NCBI RefSeq assembly: GCF_900142765.1
Contig: NZ_FRCB01000009.1
Coordinates: 112,417 to 176,416, forward strand
Source of the DNA: Roseovarius litoreus
Lineage (GTDB): Bacteria; Pseudomonadota; Alphaproteobacteria; Rhodobacterales; Rhodobacteraceae
DNA length: 64,000 nucleotides
Direction of reading: 5' to 3'
Positions 44,153 through 52,296 of the stretch are shown in pieces (the stretch's first letter is position 1; each line of letters opens with the position of its first letter). The notes beneath the pieces were generated by a model. It was given only the letters and a program-made list of their open reading frames with translations, was not told the DNA's origin and did not search any database. Position numbers and translations under genes: made by a program.

Positions 44153-45592
44153 ATGGAAATGCCACGTCCCAACCCGGACATCATTGCGCGCAAGGCCGAG
44201 CTGGTCTCGCGCATGCTGGAGGTATTGCCCGCGGATGCGGTGATCTCCGATCCGTCCGAAACCCGTGCCTACGAATGCGACGCGCTCACTGCCTACAAAT
44301 GTCCGCCGCTGGCCGCGATCCTGCCCTCCTCCACGCAGCAGGTCTCGGATGCCCTGCGCATCTGCCACGCGATGGGCGTGCCGGTGGTGCCGCGCGGCTC
44401 GGGCACATCTCTGGCCGGTGGCGCCCTGCCTACCGCCGACAGCGTGATCCTTGGCGTGGCGCGTCTCAATGACGTGCTCGACACCGACTATGACAACCGG
44501 TTCATCAAGGTACAGACCGGCCGCACCAATCTGTCCGTGACCGGCGCCGTCGAGGAGCATGGGTTCTTCTATGCCCCCGACCCCTCCAGCCAGCTGGCCT
44601 GCGCCATCGCCGGCAACATCGCCATGAATTCAGGCGGCGCGCATTGCCTGAAATACGGCGTGACCACGAACAACCTCATGGGCGTCACGATGGTGTTGAT
44701 GGATGGCACCATCATGGAACTTGGGGGCGCGCATCTCGATGCGCCGGGCTATGATCTCCTGGGCCTGATCTGCGGCTCCGAAGGGCAGCTTGGCGTGGTC
44801 ACCGAAGCCACCCTTCGCATCCTTCACAAACCCGAAGGCGCCCGCCCGGTCCTTATGGGCTTCGACAGCAACGAGGTGGCGGGCCAATGCGTCTCGGACA
44901 TCATCAAGGCCGGTGTCCTGCCGGTCGCGATCGAGTTCATGGACCGCCCCTGCATCCGCGCCTGCGAGGCGTTCGCCAAGGCCGGCTACCCCGATTGCGA
45001 GGCGCTTCTGATCGTCGAGGTCGAAGGCTCGGACGCCGAAATCGACGAGCAGCTTGAAACCATCATGGCGATCGCCCGCACCCACAATCCGGTGGAATTG
45101 CGTCAAAGCACCTCCGCCGAGGAAAGCGCCCGCATCTGGCTGGGTCGCAAATCCGCCTTCGGCGCCATGGGCCAGATCAACGATTACATGTGCCTCGACG
45201 GCACCATCCCGGTCAGTCAGCTGCCTTTCGTCCTCAAGCGGATCGGCGAGATGTCCAAGGAGTTCGGTCTCGATGTGGCCAATGTGTTCCATGCCGGTGA
45301 CGGCAACATGCACCCGCTGATCCTGTTCGACGCCAACAAGCCCGGCGATCTGGAACTCTGCGAGGCGTTCGGCGCCGAGATCCTCAAGCTTTGTGTCGAG
45401 GTGGGCGGCTGCCTGACCGGCGAACACGGTGTCGGCATCGAAAAGCGCGATCTGATGGTCGATCAATACGCGCCTCAGGATCTGGAAATGCAGATGGCGG
45501 TCAAGGACGTGTTCGATCCGAAATGGCTCTTGAACCCGGCCAAGGTCTTCCCGCTACAATCCAGCGAATCCCACCGTATCGCCGCCGAATGA
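44153..45592 (+). CDS. glcD: Glycolate oxidase subunit GlcD (FAD-linked)
   Basis: GlcD is the FAD-binding catalytic subunit of glycolate oxidase, which turns glycolate into glyoxylate and passes electrons on through GlcF. This 479-residue protein has the PCMH-type FAD domain (VPVVPRGSGTSLAGGALP, then NIAMNSGGAHCLKYGVTTNN) and the C-terminal substrate domain (VFHAGDGNMHPLILFD, CLTGEHGVGIEKRDLM). GGGAGG lies eight bases upstream of the ATG. First gene of glcD, glcE, a membrane protein, glcF. Confidence 0.95.
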   Translation: MEMPRPNPDIIARKAELVSRMLEVLPADAVISDPSETRAYECDALTAYKCPPLAAILPSSTQQVSDALRICHAMGVPVVPRGSGTSLAGGALPTADSVILGVARLNDVLDTDYDNRFIKVQTGRTNLSVTGAVEEHGFFYAPDPSSQLACAIAGNIAMNSGGAHCLKYGVTTNNLMGVTMVLMDGTIMELGGAHLDAPGYDLLGLICGSEGQLGVVTEATLRILHKPEGARPVLMGFDSNEVAGQCVSDIIKAGVLPVAIEFMDRPCIRACEAFAKAGYPDCEALLIVEVEGSDAEIDEQLETIMAIARTHNPVELRQSTSAEESARIWLGRKSAFGAMGQINDYMCLDGTIPVSQLPFVLKRIGEMSKEFGLDVANVFHAGDGNMHPLILFDANKPGDLELCEAFGAEILKLCVEVGGCLTGEHGVGIEKRDLMVDQYAPQDLEMQMAVKDVFDPKWLLNPAKVFPLQSSESHRIAAE

Positions 45593-45644
45593 CGGCGCCT
45601 TGCCGTCCATCCGCCTGCGACGCCTGCCTCGGAGTATCACCGCA

Positions 45645-46784
45645 ATGACCATCCTCACCCCCGAGAGCGAGGCCGATCTTGCCGCCATCGTCGCCAGTGC
45701 CGACACGCCCTTTCACGTACAGGGCGGCGGCACCCGTCCGATCGGCGGGCCAACCAACGGCACCCCGCTCAGCACGGCGGGATTGTCCGGCATCGAACTC
45801 TATGAGCCGGGGTCTCTGACCCTTGTGGTGCGTGCCGGCACCCCTGTGGCCGAAGTCGAAGCCGCCCTTGCCGCTGAAAATCAGCGCCTCGCCTTCGAGC
45901 CGATGGACCATCGCGGCCTTCTGGGCACCAAGGGAGAGCCGACGATCGGCGGTGTGATCGGCGCGAATGTCTCCGGGCCGCGCCGTATTCAGGCAGGTGC
46001 CGCGCGCGATTTCCTTTTGGGCGTCCGCTTCGTCGATGGGTCGGGACAGGTGATCCGCAATGGCGGCCGCGTGATGAAGAACGTGACCGGCTATGATCTG
46101 GTCAAGCTGCTGGCCGGAAGCTACGGCACCCTTGGCATCCTGACCGAAGTGGCCCTCAAGGTGCTGCCGGATACCGTCACCACCGCCACCTTGTCGATCC
46201 TTGGGCTGGATGATGTATCGGCGGTTGCGGCGCTGTCGCGCGCTCTTGGCTCGCCCTTCGAGGTGACAGGCGCCGTGCATCTGCCACAGGCGCAGGGCGC
46301 CGCCCGCACCCTGATCCGGATCGAAGGCTCCGAAGCATCCGTCGCCTATCGCGCGGCCGAGTTGCAAAAACTGCTGGCCGGCTTCGGTGAGGTGCTTTTT
46401 GACCACGATACCGCCGCCAACCGCGCCCTTTGGCAAGATCTGCGTGATGTGACGGTGTTCCACGACCGTCCGGGCGATGTCTGGCGGTTGTCGGTCAAAC
46501 CCTCCGATGCGCCGGGGATCGTGGCGTCGGTGCCGGGCGCCGAGGCGCTTTACGACTGGGGCGGGGGGCTGATCTGGCTTCTGGTCCCCCAAGGTACAGC
46601 CCCCGCCGTGATCCGCCAGCCCGTGGACGATGCGGGCGGCCATGCCACTCTGATCCGGGGCAATCGCAACGCGGGCGTGTTTCATCCGCTGCCCGCGCCG
46701 GTGGCCGCGCTGCAGGACGGGCTGCGCCTGAAGTTCGATCCGAACGGGCTGTTCAACCCCGGGCTGATGGGACAGACCGCATGA
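45645..46784 (+). CDS. glcE: Glycolate oxidase subunit GlcE (FAD-binding)
   Basis: GlcE is the second FAD-type subunit, shorter than GlcD. This 379-residue protein keeps the PCMH features QGGGTRPIGGP and GGVIGANVSGPRRIQAGAAR, with NGGRVMKNVTGYDLVKLLAG. It ends GLFNPGLMGQTA. The ATG at 45645 (MTILTPESEADL) follows GGAG and was preferred over a start 15 codons earlier. The end overlaps the next small membrane gene by four bases. Confidence 0.94.
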   Translation: MTILTPESEADLAAIVASADTPFHVQGGGTRPIGGPTNGTPLSTAGLSGIELYEPGSLTLVVRAGTPVAEVEAALAAENQRLAFEPMDHRGLLGTKGEPTIGGVIGANVSGPRRIQAGAARDFLLGVRFVDGSGQVIRNGGRVMKNVTGYDLVKLLAGSYGTLGILTEVALKVLPDTVTTATLSILGLDDVSAVAALSRALGSPFEVTGAVHLPQAQGAARTLIRIEGSEASVAYRAAELQKLLAGFGEVLFDHDTAANRALWQDLRDVTVFHDRPGDVWRLSVKPSDAPGIVASVPGAEALYDWGGGLIWLLVPQGTAPAVIRQPVDDAGGHATLIRGNRNAGVFHPLPAPVAALQDGLRLKFDPNGLFNPGLMGQTA

Positions 46785-47149
46785 CACTGGCGCTGACCTT
46801 TCTTCTGATCTTCGGCGTTGGTCCGGCGCTGTTCATCGGCTTGTGCCGCCTATCGCCCGATATGCGCGGGGTGGCTTCCTTGTGGGTGCTCGCGGGCGGC
46901 TGTACCGGCTTGGCCTTCGCGGTGAAATCGGGTGCGGTCACGCCCGGTCTTGGCGCAACGGCGCAAGCCCTTGTGCCGCTGGCGGCACTTTGGCTGGCGT
47001 GGATTGCTGTGCTGGCGCTGTGCATGCTGGCGATCCGCGCCCGGGTGCAGGACGCCGCCACCCTTCGGTGGGCGCATGCCATCGGCGCAATGGCCACGAC
47101 ACTGCCCTGGTTCGGGCTCTACACGGCACAAATGGTGAGCGAACGATGA
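46781..47149 (+). CDS. Small membrane protein inside the glc operon
   Basis: This 122-residue protein is mostly hydrophobic, with about four helices (residues 4-22, 32-48, 58-85, 98-115). It overlaps glcE by four bases upstream and glcF downstream, so all three are translationally coupled. I do not recognise a family. GlcDEF is otherwise a peripheral complex, so a membrane protein at this place may anchor it or connect it to quinone; that is inferred from position only. E. coli glcDEF has no such gene between glcE and glcF. Confidence 0.75.
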   Translation: MTLALTFLLIFGVGPALFIGLCRLSPDMRGVASLWVLAGGCTGLAFAVKSGAVTPGLGATAQALVPLAALWLAWIAVLALCMLAIRARVQDAATLRWAHAIGAMATTLPWFGLYTAQMVSER

Positions 47150-48477
47150 AAACCGAATTCACGGCTGAACAACTGCAAGACCCCGCCATCGCGCGCTCCA
47201 ATCAGATCCTGCGCGCCTGTGTGCATTGCGGCTTCTGCACCGCCACATGCCCGACCTATCAGGTGCTCGGCGACGAGCTCGACAGCCCCCGTGGCCGCAT
47301 CTATCTGATCAAGGACATGCTGGAAAACGAGCGTGTGCCCGATGAAAAGACCGTCAAGCATATCGACCGCTGCCTGAGCTGCCTTGCCTGCATGACGACC
47401 TGTCCATCGGGCGTGCATTACATGCATCTCGTGGATCACGCCCGCGACTATATCGAAAAGCGCTACAAGCGCCCCTTCGGGGATCGCGCCCTGCGCTGGA
47501 TCCTGGCGCGGATCCTGCCCTATCCGATGCGCTTCCGCGTGGCACTTCTGGGGGCCAAGATCGGCAGGCCCTTCGCGGCGCTGATGCCCGATGCCCGGCT
47601 TCGGGCGATGCTCGAAATGGCGCCCAAACAGGTACCCCCCGTCAGCCGCAATGACGATCCGCAGACCTTTGCCGCCCATGGTACCCCGCGCAAGCGTGTG
47701 GCGCTTATGACCGGCTGCGCGCAACGGGCGCTGAACACCGACATCAATGACGCCACCATCCGCTTGCTGACCCGTCTGGGCTGTGAGGTGGTCATTGCCG
47801 AAGGCGCGGGCTGCTGCGGGGCGCTGACGCATCACATGGGCAAGACTGACGAAAGCCACCGCACCGCCGCCCGCAACATCCGCGCCTGGACCCGCGAGAT
47901 CGAGGGCAAGGGGCTGGATGCCGTCGTCATCAACACCTCGGGCTGCGGCACCACGGTCAAGGATTACGGCCATATGTTCCGCGATCACGCCCTGGCTGAA
48001 CAGGCCGCCACCGTGGCCGGTCTTGCCTGCGATATCAGCGAGCTTCTGATGCAGCTCGATCTGCCCGAGGGCGCTCCGCGCGAAATGACCGTCGCCTATC
48101 ACGCCGCCTGTTCGCTCCAGCATGGCCAGCAGATCAAGACCTATCCCAAGGACCTGCTCAAGCGCGCGGGCTTCACCGTGGTCGAACCCGCCGACAGCCA
48201 CCTGTGCTGCGGCAGCGCGGGCACCTACAACCTGATGCAGCCCGAGATCTCGCGCCAACTGAAAGCGCGCAAGGTCCGCACCCTCGAGGCCCGCAACCCC
48301 GATGTGATCGCCGCAGGCAATATCGGCTGCATGATGCAGATCGGCTCGGCCACCGGCATTCCCGTCGTCCATACCGTCGAACTGCTGGACTGGGCCACCG
48401 GCGGGCCGATGCCCCCCGCGATGCAAGCCGGTCACAGTGCCGAACCCCGAATACCGAACCTGCGCGGCGCGCCTTAA
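47146..48477 (+). CDS. glcF: Glycolate oxidase iron-sulfur subunit GlcF
   Basis: GlcF carries electrons from the flavin subunits. This 443-residue protein has two [4Fe-4S] motifs in its N-terminal region (CVHCGFCTATCPTY and CLSCLACMTTCPSG) and two CCG domains (GAGCCGALTHHMG near residue 220 and HLCCGSAGTYNL near 350) that bind a non-canonical cluster. The true start is the ATG at 47146, which overlaps the stop of the membrane protein; the longer open frame upstream is in the wrong register for the preceding gene. Last gene of the operon. Confidence 0.95.
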   Translation: MKTEFTAEQLQDPAIARSNQILRACVHCGFCTATCPTYQVLGDELDSPRGRIYLIKDMLENERVPDEKTVKHIDRCLSCLACMTTCPSGVHYMHLVDHARDYIEKRYKRPFGDRALRWILARILPYPMRFRVALLGAKIGRPFAALMPDARLRAMLEMAPKQVPPVSRNDDPQTFAAHGTPRKRVALMTGCAQRALNTDINDATIRLLTRLGCEVVIAEGAGCCGALTHHMGKTDESHRTAARNIRAWTREIEGKGLDAVVINTSGCGTTVKDYGHMFRDHALAEQAATVAGLACDISELLMQLDLPEGAPREMTVAYHAACSLQHGQQIKTYPKDLLKRAGFTVVEPADSHLCCGSAGTYNLMQPEISRQLKARKVRTLEARNPDVIAAGNIGCMMQIGSATGIPVVHTVELLDWATGGPMPPAMQAGHSAEPRIPNLRGAP

Positions 48478-48526
48478 TTTCGTCCCACAACCGGTCTAGC
48501 GTTTCGCCAATTCGACCGGAGGGACC

Positions 48527-49327
48527 ATGCTGAAACGCCTGTGCATCACACTCGCCCTTTGCCTGACCGGCGCCGCCTCGGCGCAGGACAGTCGGCTTGA
48601 GCGGCTCGATACCGGCGATGATGGCCGGGGCTGGGAAGCCGTGGGGCGGCTGGATATCGGCGGTCACGGCTTTTGCACCGGCGCCCTGATCGCGCCCGGT
48701 CTGGTGCTGACGGCGGCGCATTGCCTTTTCGACCGCGACACCGGCGCGCGGGTCGATCACGAGCGCATCGAATTCCTGGCGGGCTGGCGCAATGGCCGCG
48801 CCTCGGCCTATCGTTGGGTGCGCCGTGCGGTGATCCACCCCTCGTATGATTACTCCGGCTCCATGATCGCCGAGAGGGTGCGCCACGATGTGGCCCTGCT
48901 GGAATTGCACCACCCGATCCGCAACACGCAGGTGATCCCCTTCCAGACCGACAGCGACCCGGTCACAGGCCAGAAGATCGGCGTTGTCAGCTATGCGCGG
49001 GGCCGTTCGGACGCGCCCTCGCTGCAGCAGGTCTGCGATGTGATGGCAAGCCAGCAGGGCATGCTGGTCACCTCCTGCGATGTCGATTTCGGCGCCTCGG
49101 GCGCGCCCATCTTCTCGTTCCAGAACGGCCAGGCGCGGATCGTGTCAGTCGTCTCGGCCATGGCCGATCTCAAGGGCCAGAAAGTCTCTCTGGCCGCTCC
49201 GCTCGCTGGTCCCCTGCAAGAGCTGATGGCCCTGCTTGACGGCTCCGCCACCACTGACGCGGCGCCCAAGCGTATGTTCACCACCGGTGCCTCCCGCGAC
49301 ACCGGCGCGAAATTCGCAAAGCCATGA
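48527..49327 (+). CDS. Secreted trypsin-like serine protease (first of a tandem pair)
   Basis: This 266-residue protein has a Sec signal (MLKRLCITLALCLTGAASA) and an S1 protease domain: His in VLTAAHCLF, Asp in RHDVALLELHHP, Ser in DFGASGAPIFS. The Ser motif differs from GDSGGP and resembles the glutamyl endopeptidase/V8-like branch. The C-terminal tail reads DTGAKFAKP, closely matching that of the next gene. Probably acts in the periplasm or outside the cell. GGAGG precedes the ATG. Confidence 0.88.
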   Translation: MLKRLCITLALCLTGAASAQDSRLERLDTGDDGRGWEAVGRLDIGGHGFCTGALIAPGLVLTAAHCLFDRDTGARVDHERIEFLAGWRNGRASAYRWVRRAVIHPSYDYSGSMIAERVRHDVALLELHHPIRNTQVIPFQTDSDPVTGQKIGVVSYARGRSDAPSLQQVCDVMASQQGMLVTSCDVDFGASGAPIFSFQNGQARIVSVVSAMADLKGQKVSLAAPLAGPLQELMALLDGSATTDAAPKRMFTTGASRDTGAKFAKP

Positions 49328-50142
49328 CGCGTCTGCGGGCCATTCTCGGCGCAGTCCTGTGCTGCGGGCTTTGGGCCGCTCCGCTCATGGCCGAAACCAC
49401 GGGCCTCATGCGCCTGACCGACCGTGACGACCTCTTCGGCTGGGAGGCCGTGGGTCGTGTCGATCTGGGCCAGTCGGGCTATTGCACCGGCGTGCTCATC
49501 GCCCCCGACCTCGTGCTGACCGCCGCCCATTGCCTTTATGACGCGCAGCACCGCCCCCGCCCCGCCGACACCATCCGTTTTCGCGCAGGTCTTCGCGATG
49601 GCGCGGTGATCGCCGAACGTGGCGTCGCGCGCCATGCGGCGCCCAAGGCCTATGATCCCGCCGCCGGCATGACCGCCGACAATGTCCGCCTCGATGCCGC
49701 TCTCTTGCAACTGGCCACACCCATCGAAACCTCTCTGGCCGCGCCGTTCCTCCTGCATCAAGGCGGGCGCGACGGGCTGCGCGTCAGCGTCGTGTCTTAT
49801 GGCCGCAACCGGGATGCGGCACCCTCGTGGCAGCGCGAATGCGGGCTGGACTGGCATCAGGACGGGATCATGGCCTTTGACTGCGACGTGACCTATGGCT
49901 CTTCGGGGGCGCCGGTCTTTGCCCGCGACGGGCATCGCGCCCGCATCCTGTCGGTCATCAGCGGCGGCGATCCGGGGGGTGACCGTCCTCTTGCCTATGG
50001 CATGGAGCTTGCGGCGCTGGTCGATGGACTGAAGCGCGATCTGCGCGCGGCAACCCCCGCCCAACCCGTGAACACCGGCTTTCGCCGCGTGCAGGTGGGC
50101 GACACGCAGCGTGCCTCGGGCGCCAAGTTCTCACGTCCCTGA
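49324..50142 (+). CDS. Secreted trypsin-like serine protease (second of a tandem pair)
   Basis: This 272-residue paralogue of the preceding gene overlaps it by four bases. Signal peptide about 1-23 (ILGAVLCCGLWAAPLMA). Catalytic residues: His in VLTAAHCLYD, Asp in VRLDAALLQLA, Ser in TYGSSGAPVFA. It ends RASGAKFSRP, like the first protease. The two share roughly one third to one half of visible positions, so duplication is old. Substrates unknown; the pairing suggests they act together. Confidence 0.87.
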   Translation: MTRLRAILGAVLCCGLWAAPLMAETTGLMRLTDRDDLFGWEAVGRVDLGQSGYCTGVLIAPDLVLTAAHCLYDAQHRPRPADTIRFRAGLRDGAVIAERGVARHAAPKAYDPAAGMTADNVRLDAALLQLATPIETSLAAPFLLHQGGRDGLRVSVVSYGRNRDAAPSWQRECGLDWHQDGIMAFDCDVTYGSSGAPVFARDGHRARILSVISGGDPGGDRPLAYGMELAALVDGLKRDLRAATPAQPVNTGFRRVQVGDTQRASGAKFSRP

Positions 50143-50159
50143 GACCGTGCCGCGCAGGT

Positions 50160-50190
50160 CTTGAAAGCCGCGAACCCTCTCCCCAGATTT
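50160..50190 (+). promoter_or_regulatory. RpoH (sigma32)-type heat-shock promoter of hsp20
   Basis: CTTGAAA (50160-50166), 14 bases, then CCCCAGATTT (50181-50190) matches the sigma32 consensus CTTGAAA-N(11-16)-CCCCAtnT with one base differing in the core -10. It lies 95 bases before the hsp20 ATG, leaving room for a structured leader. Confidence 0.7.
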
Positions 50191-50229
50191 AAGGCGTCCC
50201 GGTGCCGCTCTGCGGGCCGGACATATACG

Positions 50230-50283
50230 GCCTGTCCCTACGGGAAGGCTTCACCACAGGTATCGCTCACAAGGAGGATGACC
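50230..50283 (+). promoter_or_regulatory. ROSE-type RNA thermometer in the hsp20 leader
   Basis: The final hairpin pairs GGU-AUC-CUC (50259-50268, G50265 bulged) with GAG-GAU-ACC (50274-50283, G50280 bulged) around the loop ACAAG. It occludes AGGAGG (50272-50277), the Shine-Dalgarno of hsp20. The strand opposite the SD reads UCGCU, fitting the UYGCU motif with bulged G that marks ROSE elements. A second hairpin, GCCU-g-UCCC/GGGA-AGGC, stands just upstream (50230-50249), and GGCCG/CGGCC (50215-50232) is an alternative. ROSE elements are known from alphaproteobacterial hsp20 genes. Confidence 0.7.
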
Positions 50284-50284
50284 A

Positions 50285-50758
50285 ATGCGTAACTTTGATC
50301 TTGCACCCCTTTACCGGGCCACGGTGGGCTTCGACCAGATCGCCGACATGATGGACCGCGTGTTGTCCAGTGACATGGCGCAACCCACCTATCCACCCTA
50401 CAACATCGAAAAAACCGCCGATGACGCCTATCGCATCTCGATCGCCGTTGCCGGCTTCACCGACAGCGACCTGAGCGTCGAGGTCCGTGACGGCGCGCTG
50501 CTCGTCTCCGCCCGCAAGGCCGAGGATGACAGCACCCGCACCTTCCTTCATCGCGGCATCGCGACCCGCGCATTCGAACGCAAGTTCCAGCTGGCCGATC
50601 ATGTCAAGGTGACTGGCGCAAGCCATGCCGACGGGATGCTGCATATCGACCTCGTCCGCGAAGTGCCCGAGGCGCTCAAACCCCGCCGGATCGAGATCGC
50701 CAGCACCCGCACCGTCGGCCACGAAAAAGACGTGGTCGATGCCGAAACGGTCAACTGA
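50285..50758 (+). CDS. Small heat-shock protein Hsp20 (IbpA-like)
   Basis: This 157-residue protein is an alpha-crystallin-type holdase that binds unfolding proteins in the cytosol. It opens with MRNFDLAPLYRATVGFD, typical of the IbpA class, and has the crystallin domain at about 37-135 (YRISIAVAGFTDSDLSVEV, FLHRGIATRAFERKFQLAD). The C-terminal part keeps a PRRIEI segment as the Ile-x-Ile-like anchor. Its upstream region combines a heat-shock promoter with a thermometer hairpin, so both transcription and translation should rise with temperature. Confidence 0.94.
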   Translation: MRNFDLAPLYRATVGFDQIADMMDRVLSSDMAQPTYPPYNIEKTADDAYRISIAVAGFTDSDLSVEVRDGALLVSARKAEDDSTRTFLHRGIATRAFERKFQLADHVKVTGASHADGMLHIDLVREVPEALKPRRIEIASTRTVGHEKDVVDAETVN

Positions 50759-50827
50759 TCCCGAACCGTCTCGCCCCTCGCCGGAGTTGTCCGGCGGGGG
50801 CACGCCCCTTGCCTTCTGATCCCCGCC

Positions 50828-52066
50828 TCAGAACCGCCGCGCCTTCAACAGCGGGGCATCCTCTGGCCCGCCGATCAGCAGCAAGGCACCCGTCTCATCC
50901 AGATCGAACCGGCGCACCTGTTCAAGTGCCTCGAAAATCCGGCGCTCCTGCATCATCAGCGCATCGGGGCAGGCCATCATCGTTGCCCCCACAGGCCCGA
51001 AACTCAGCCCCTCGCCGGTCAGTTCATAGGTGCCGAAAAACCGGTTGCAGCCCGTGCTGCCCGCAAGCCGCCCGGCCCGGCTCAGGGTGATTTCGGCCTG
51101 TGCGTCGTCCACCACACCCATGCCGGCCACATCCTCGATCCGCCAGTCTCCCGCCGCCAGAAGGCTTGCCGCATCGCCGCCGCATCCGCGCAATTCCCGG
51201 TCATCGAGCACCAGCACCGCGCGATGCGGATAGGGCATGCCGGTGGCGTCGTCCCGGCATATCCTGTCTTCCAGCGTCAGCCGTGCCGCGATCTGCGGCA
51301 TGTCGAAGACATAGGCGCCCGGAGCCACCTCGACCTCGGGGCGCGGGGCGCTGCGGGTCAGCTCGCCATAATCGGCCACCACCTCGATCGTCTCATCGCC
51401 AAGCGTCACGGTCCAGCCCGGCTCGTTGCCACGGGCGCGATACGTCTCGTCCGGCGCGCTCATGCGCTGGCAATCGGCAACCTTGGTGCCGTTGATGCTC
51501 AGCATCGCCTCGCCGCCCTTCTCCCAGAACTCGATCTCGTCCGTACCCTCGCCCTCGCTGACGAAGCGGGCGCCAGATGCCGACATGGCTTCTGTCATCA
51601 CGATATCGCGCCCCCGCATCCGCAGCGCGATCCGGTCTCCGATGATCCCCAGCAAGACCGGCTGGCCGTCGCAATCGAATTCGGTGGCAAAGGCCAGCGG
51701 CGTGACCTGTGCAAGCCGCAGCTCGCCCAGATCGACCGGGTCTGAGCCGGCCGAGATCGGCACATCCTGCACGATCCAGCGCGGCTGCCCGCCCACCCGG
51801 ATCACCGCGCTGACCTCTCCCGACAGACGGGGAGGAATGTCGAAGGCAAAAGGGATCGGGACCTGACGGCCTTCGGTCGAAAACTGAACTTCCCCGAGGA
51901 CCGTGTCGAACGCGCCGCGCGCCTCGACGGTGACTTGCGCATCCGGCGGCAGCGCGATCCTTGCAAGATAGCTCAGCTCGCCGGTGACGTCTCGGGTGCG
52001 ATCCTGCGCGACAAGCGGCGTGGCCAAAAAAACGCTGGTGATGAGGGCGGTGGCAAATGTCTTCAT
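50828..52066 (-). CDS. Secreted protein with YbaY-like, COG3650-like and META domains
   Basis: This 412-residue envelope protein starts with a signal peptide (MKTFATALITSVFLATPLVA). Three parts follow: a YbaY/YscW-like beta domain (about 25-125, GELSYLARIALPPDAQVTV), a middle part with the COG3650-like motif YRARGNEPGWTVTLG, and a C-terminal META/HslJ domain (AGSTGCNRFFGTYEL, then MMACPDALMMQERRIFEAL). META domains occur in heat-inducible and antibiotic-tolerance proteins. The ATG at 52066 opens the signal peptide; the upstream extension lacks family similarity. Convergent with hsp20. Confidence 0.85.
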   Translation of the reverse strand: MKTFATALITSVFLATPLVAQDRTRDVTGELSYLARIALPPDAQVTVEARGAFDTVLGEVQFSTEGRQVPIPFAFDIPPRLSGEVSAVIRVGGQPRWIVQDVPISAGSDPVDLGELRLAQVTPLAFATEFDCDGQPVLLGIIGDRIALRMRGRDIVMTEAMSASGARFVSEGEGTDEIEFWEKGGEAMLSINGTKVADCQRMSAPDETYRARGNEPGWTVTLGDETIEVVADYGELTRSAPRPEVEVAPGAYVFDMPQIAARLTLEDRICRDDATGMPYPHRAVLVLDDRELRGCGGDAASLLAAGDWRIEDVAGMGVVDDAQAEITLSRAGRLAGSTGCNRFFGTYELTGEGLSFGPVGATMMACPDALMMQERRIFEALEQVRRFDLDETGALLLIGGPEDAPLLKARRF

Positions 52067-52168
52067 GCTGCAATCTCTATTCTGGCGGACTCTGTTCTGG
52101 CGGACAGGAACGCGGGAATAATAACCCGGATATCCCGCCTTCGACGAGCGCATCGTCCAAACGGTCAC

Positions 52169-52202
52169 AAAAAACCGCGCGCCCTGTTAACGGGGCGCGC
52201 GG
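52169..52202 (-). terminator. Rho-independent terminator of gabD
   Basis: CCGCGCGCCC (52175-52184) pairs with GGGCGCGCGG (52193-52202) around a loop containing GTTAAC. On the minus strand the stem is followed by TTTTTT (52174-52169). It forms the distal end of the repeat element that begins right after gabD. Confidence 0.85.
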
Positions 52203-52295
52203 CTGTCCGTGATACCGACGCGATACCGACGTTTTACCGACGTGATACCGAACCGGGTTTTCCCTTGTTAACCAGAGGCTTGCCCCCGATTCGGC
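52203..52295 (-). repeat. 11-bp tandem repeat element, copy B
   Basis: On the minus strand four gapless 11-base units run from 52251 to 52208: TCGGTATCACG, TCGGTAAAACG, TCGGTATCGCG, TCGGTATCACG. Upstream stand GCCGAATCGGGGG, GGTTAAC and GGGAAAACCCGGT; downstream follows the GTTAAC-containing terminator hairpin. The order and sequence of parts match copy A at 11087-11216. The element starts directly after the gabD stop codon. Confidence 0.82.
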
Positions 52296-52296
52296 G

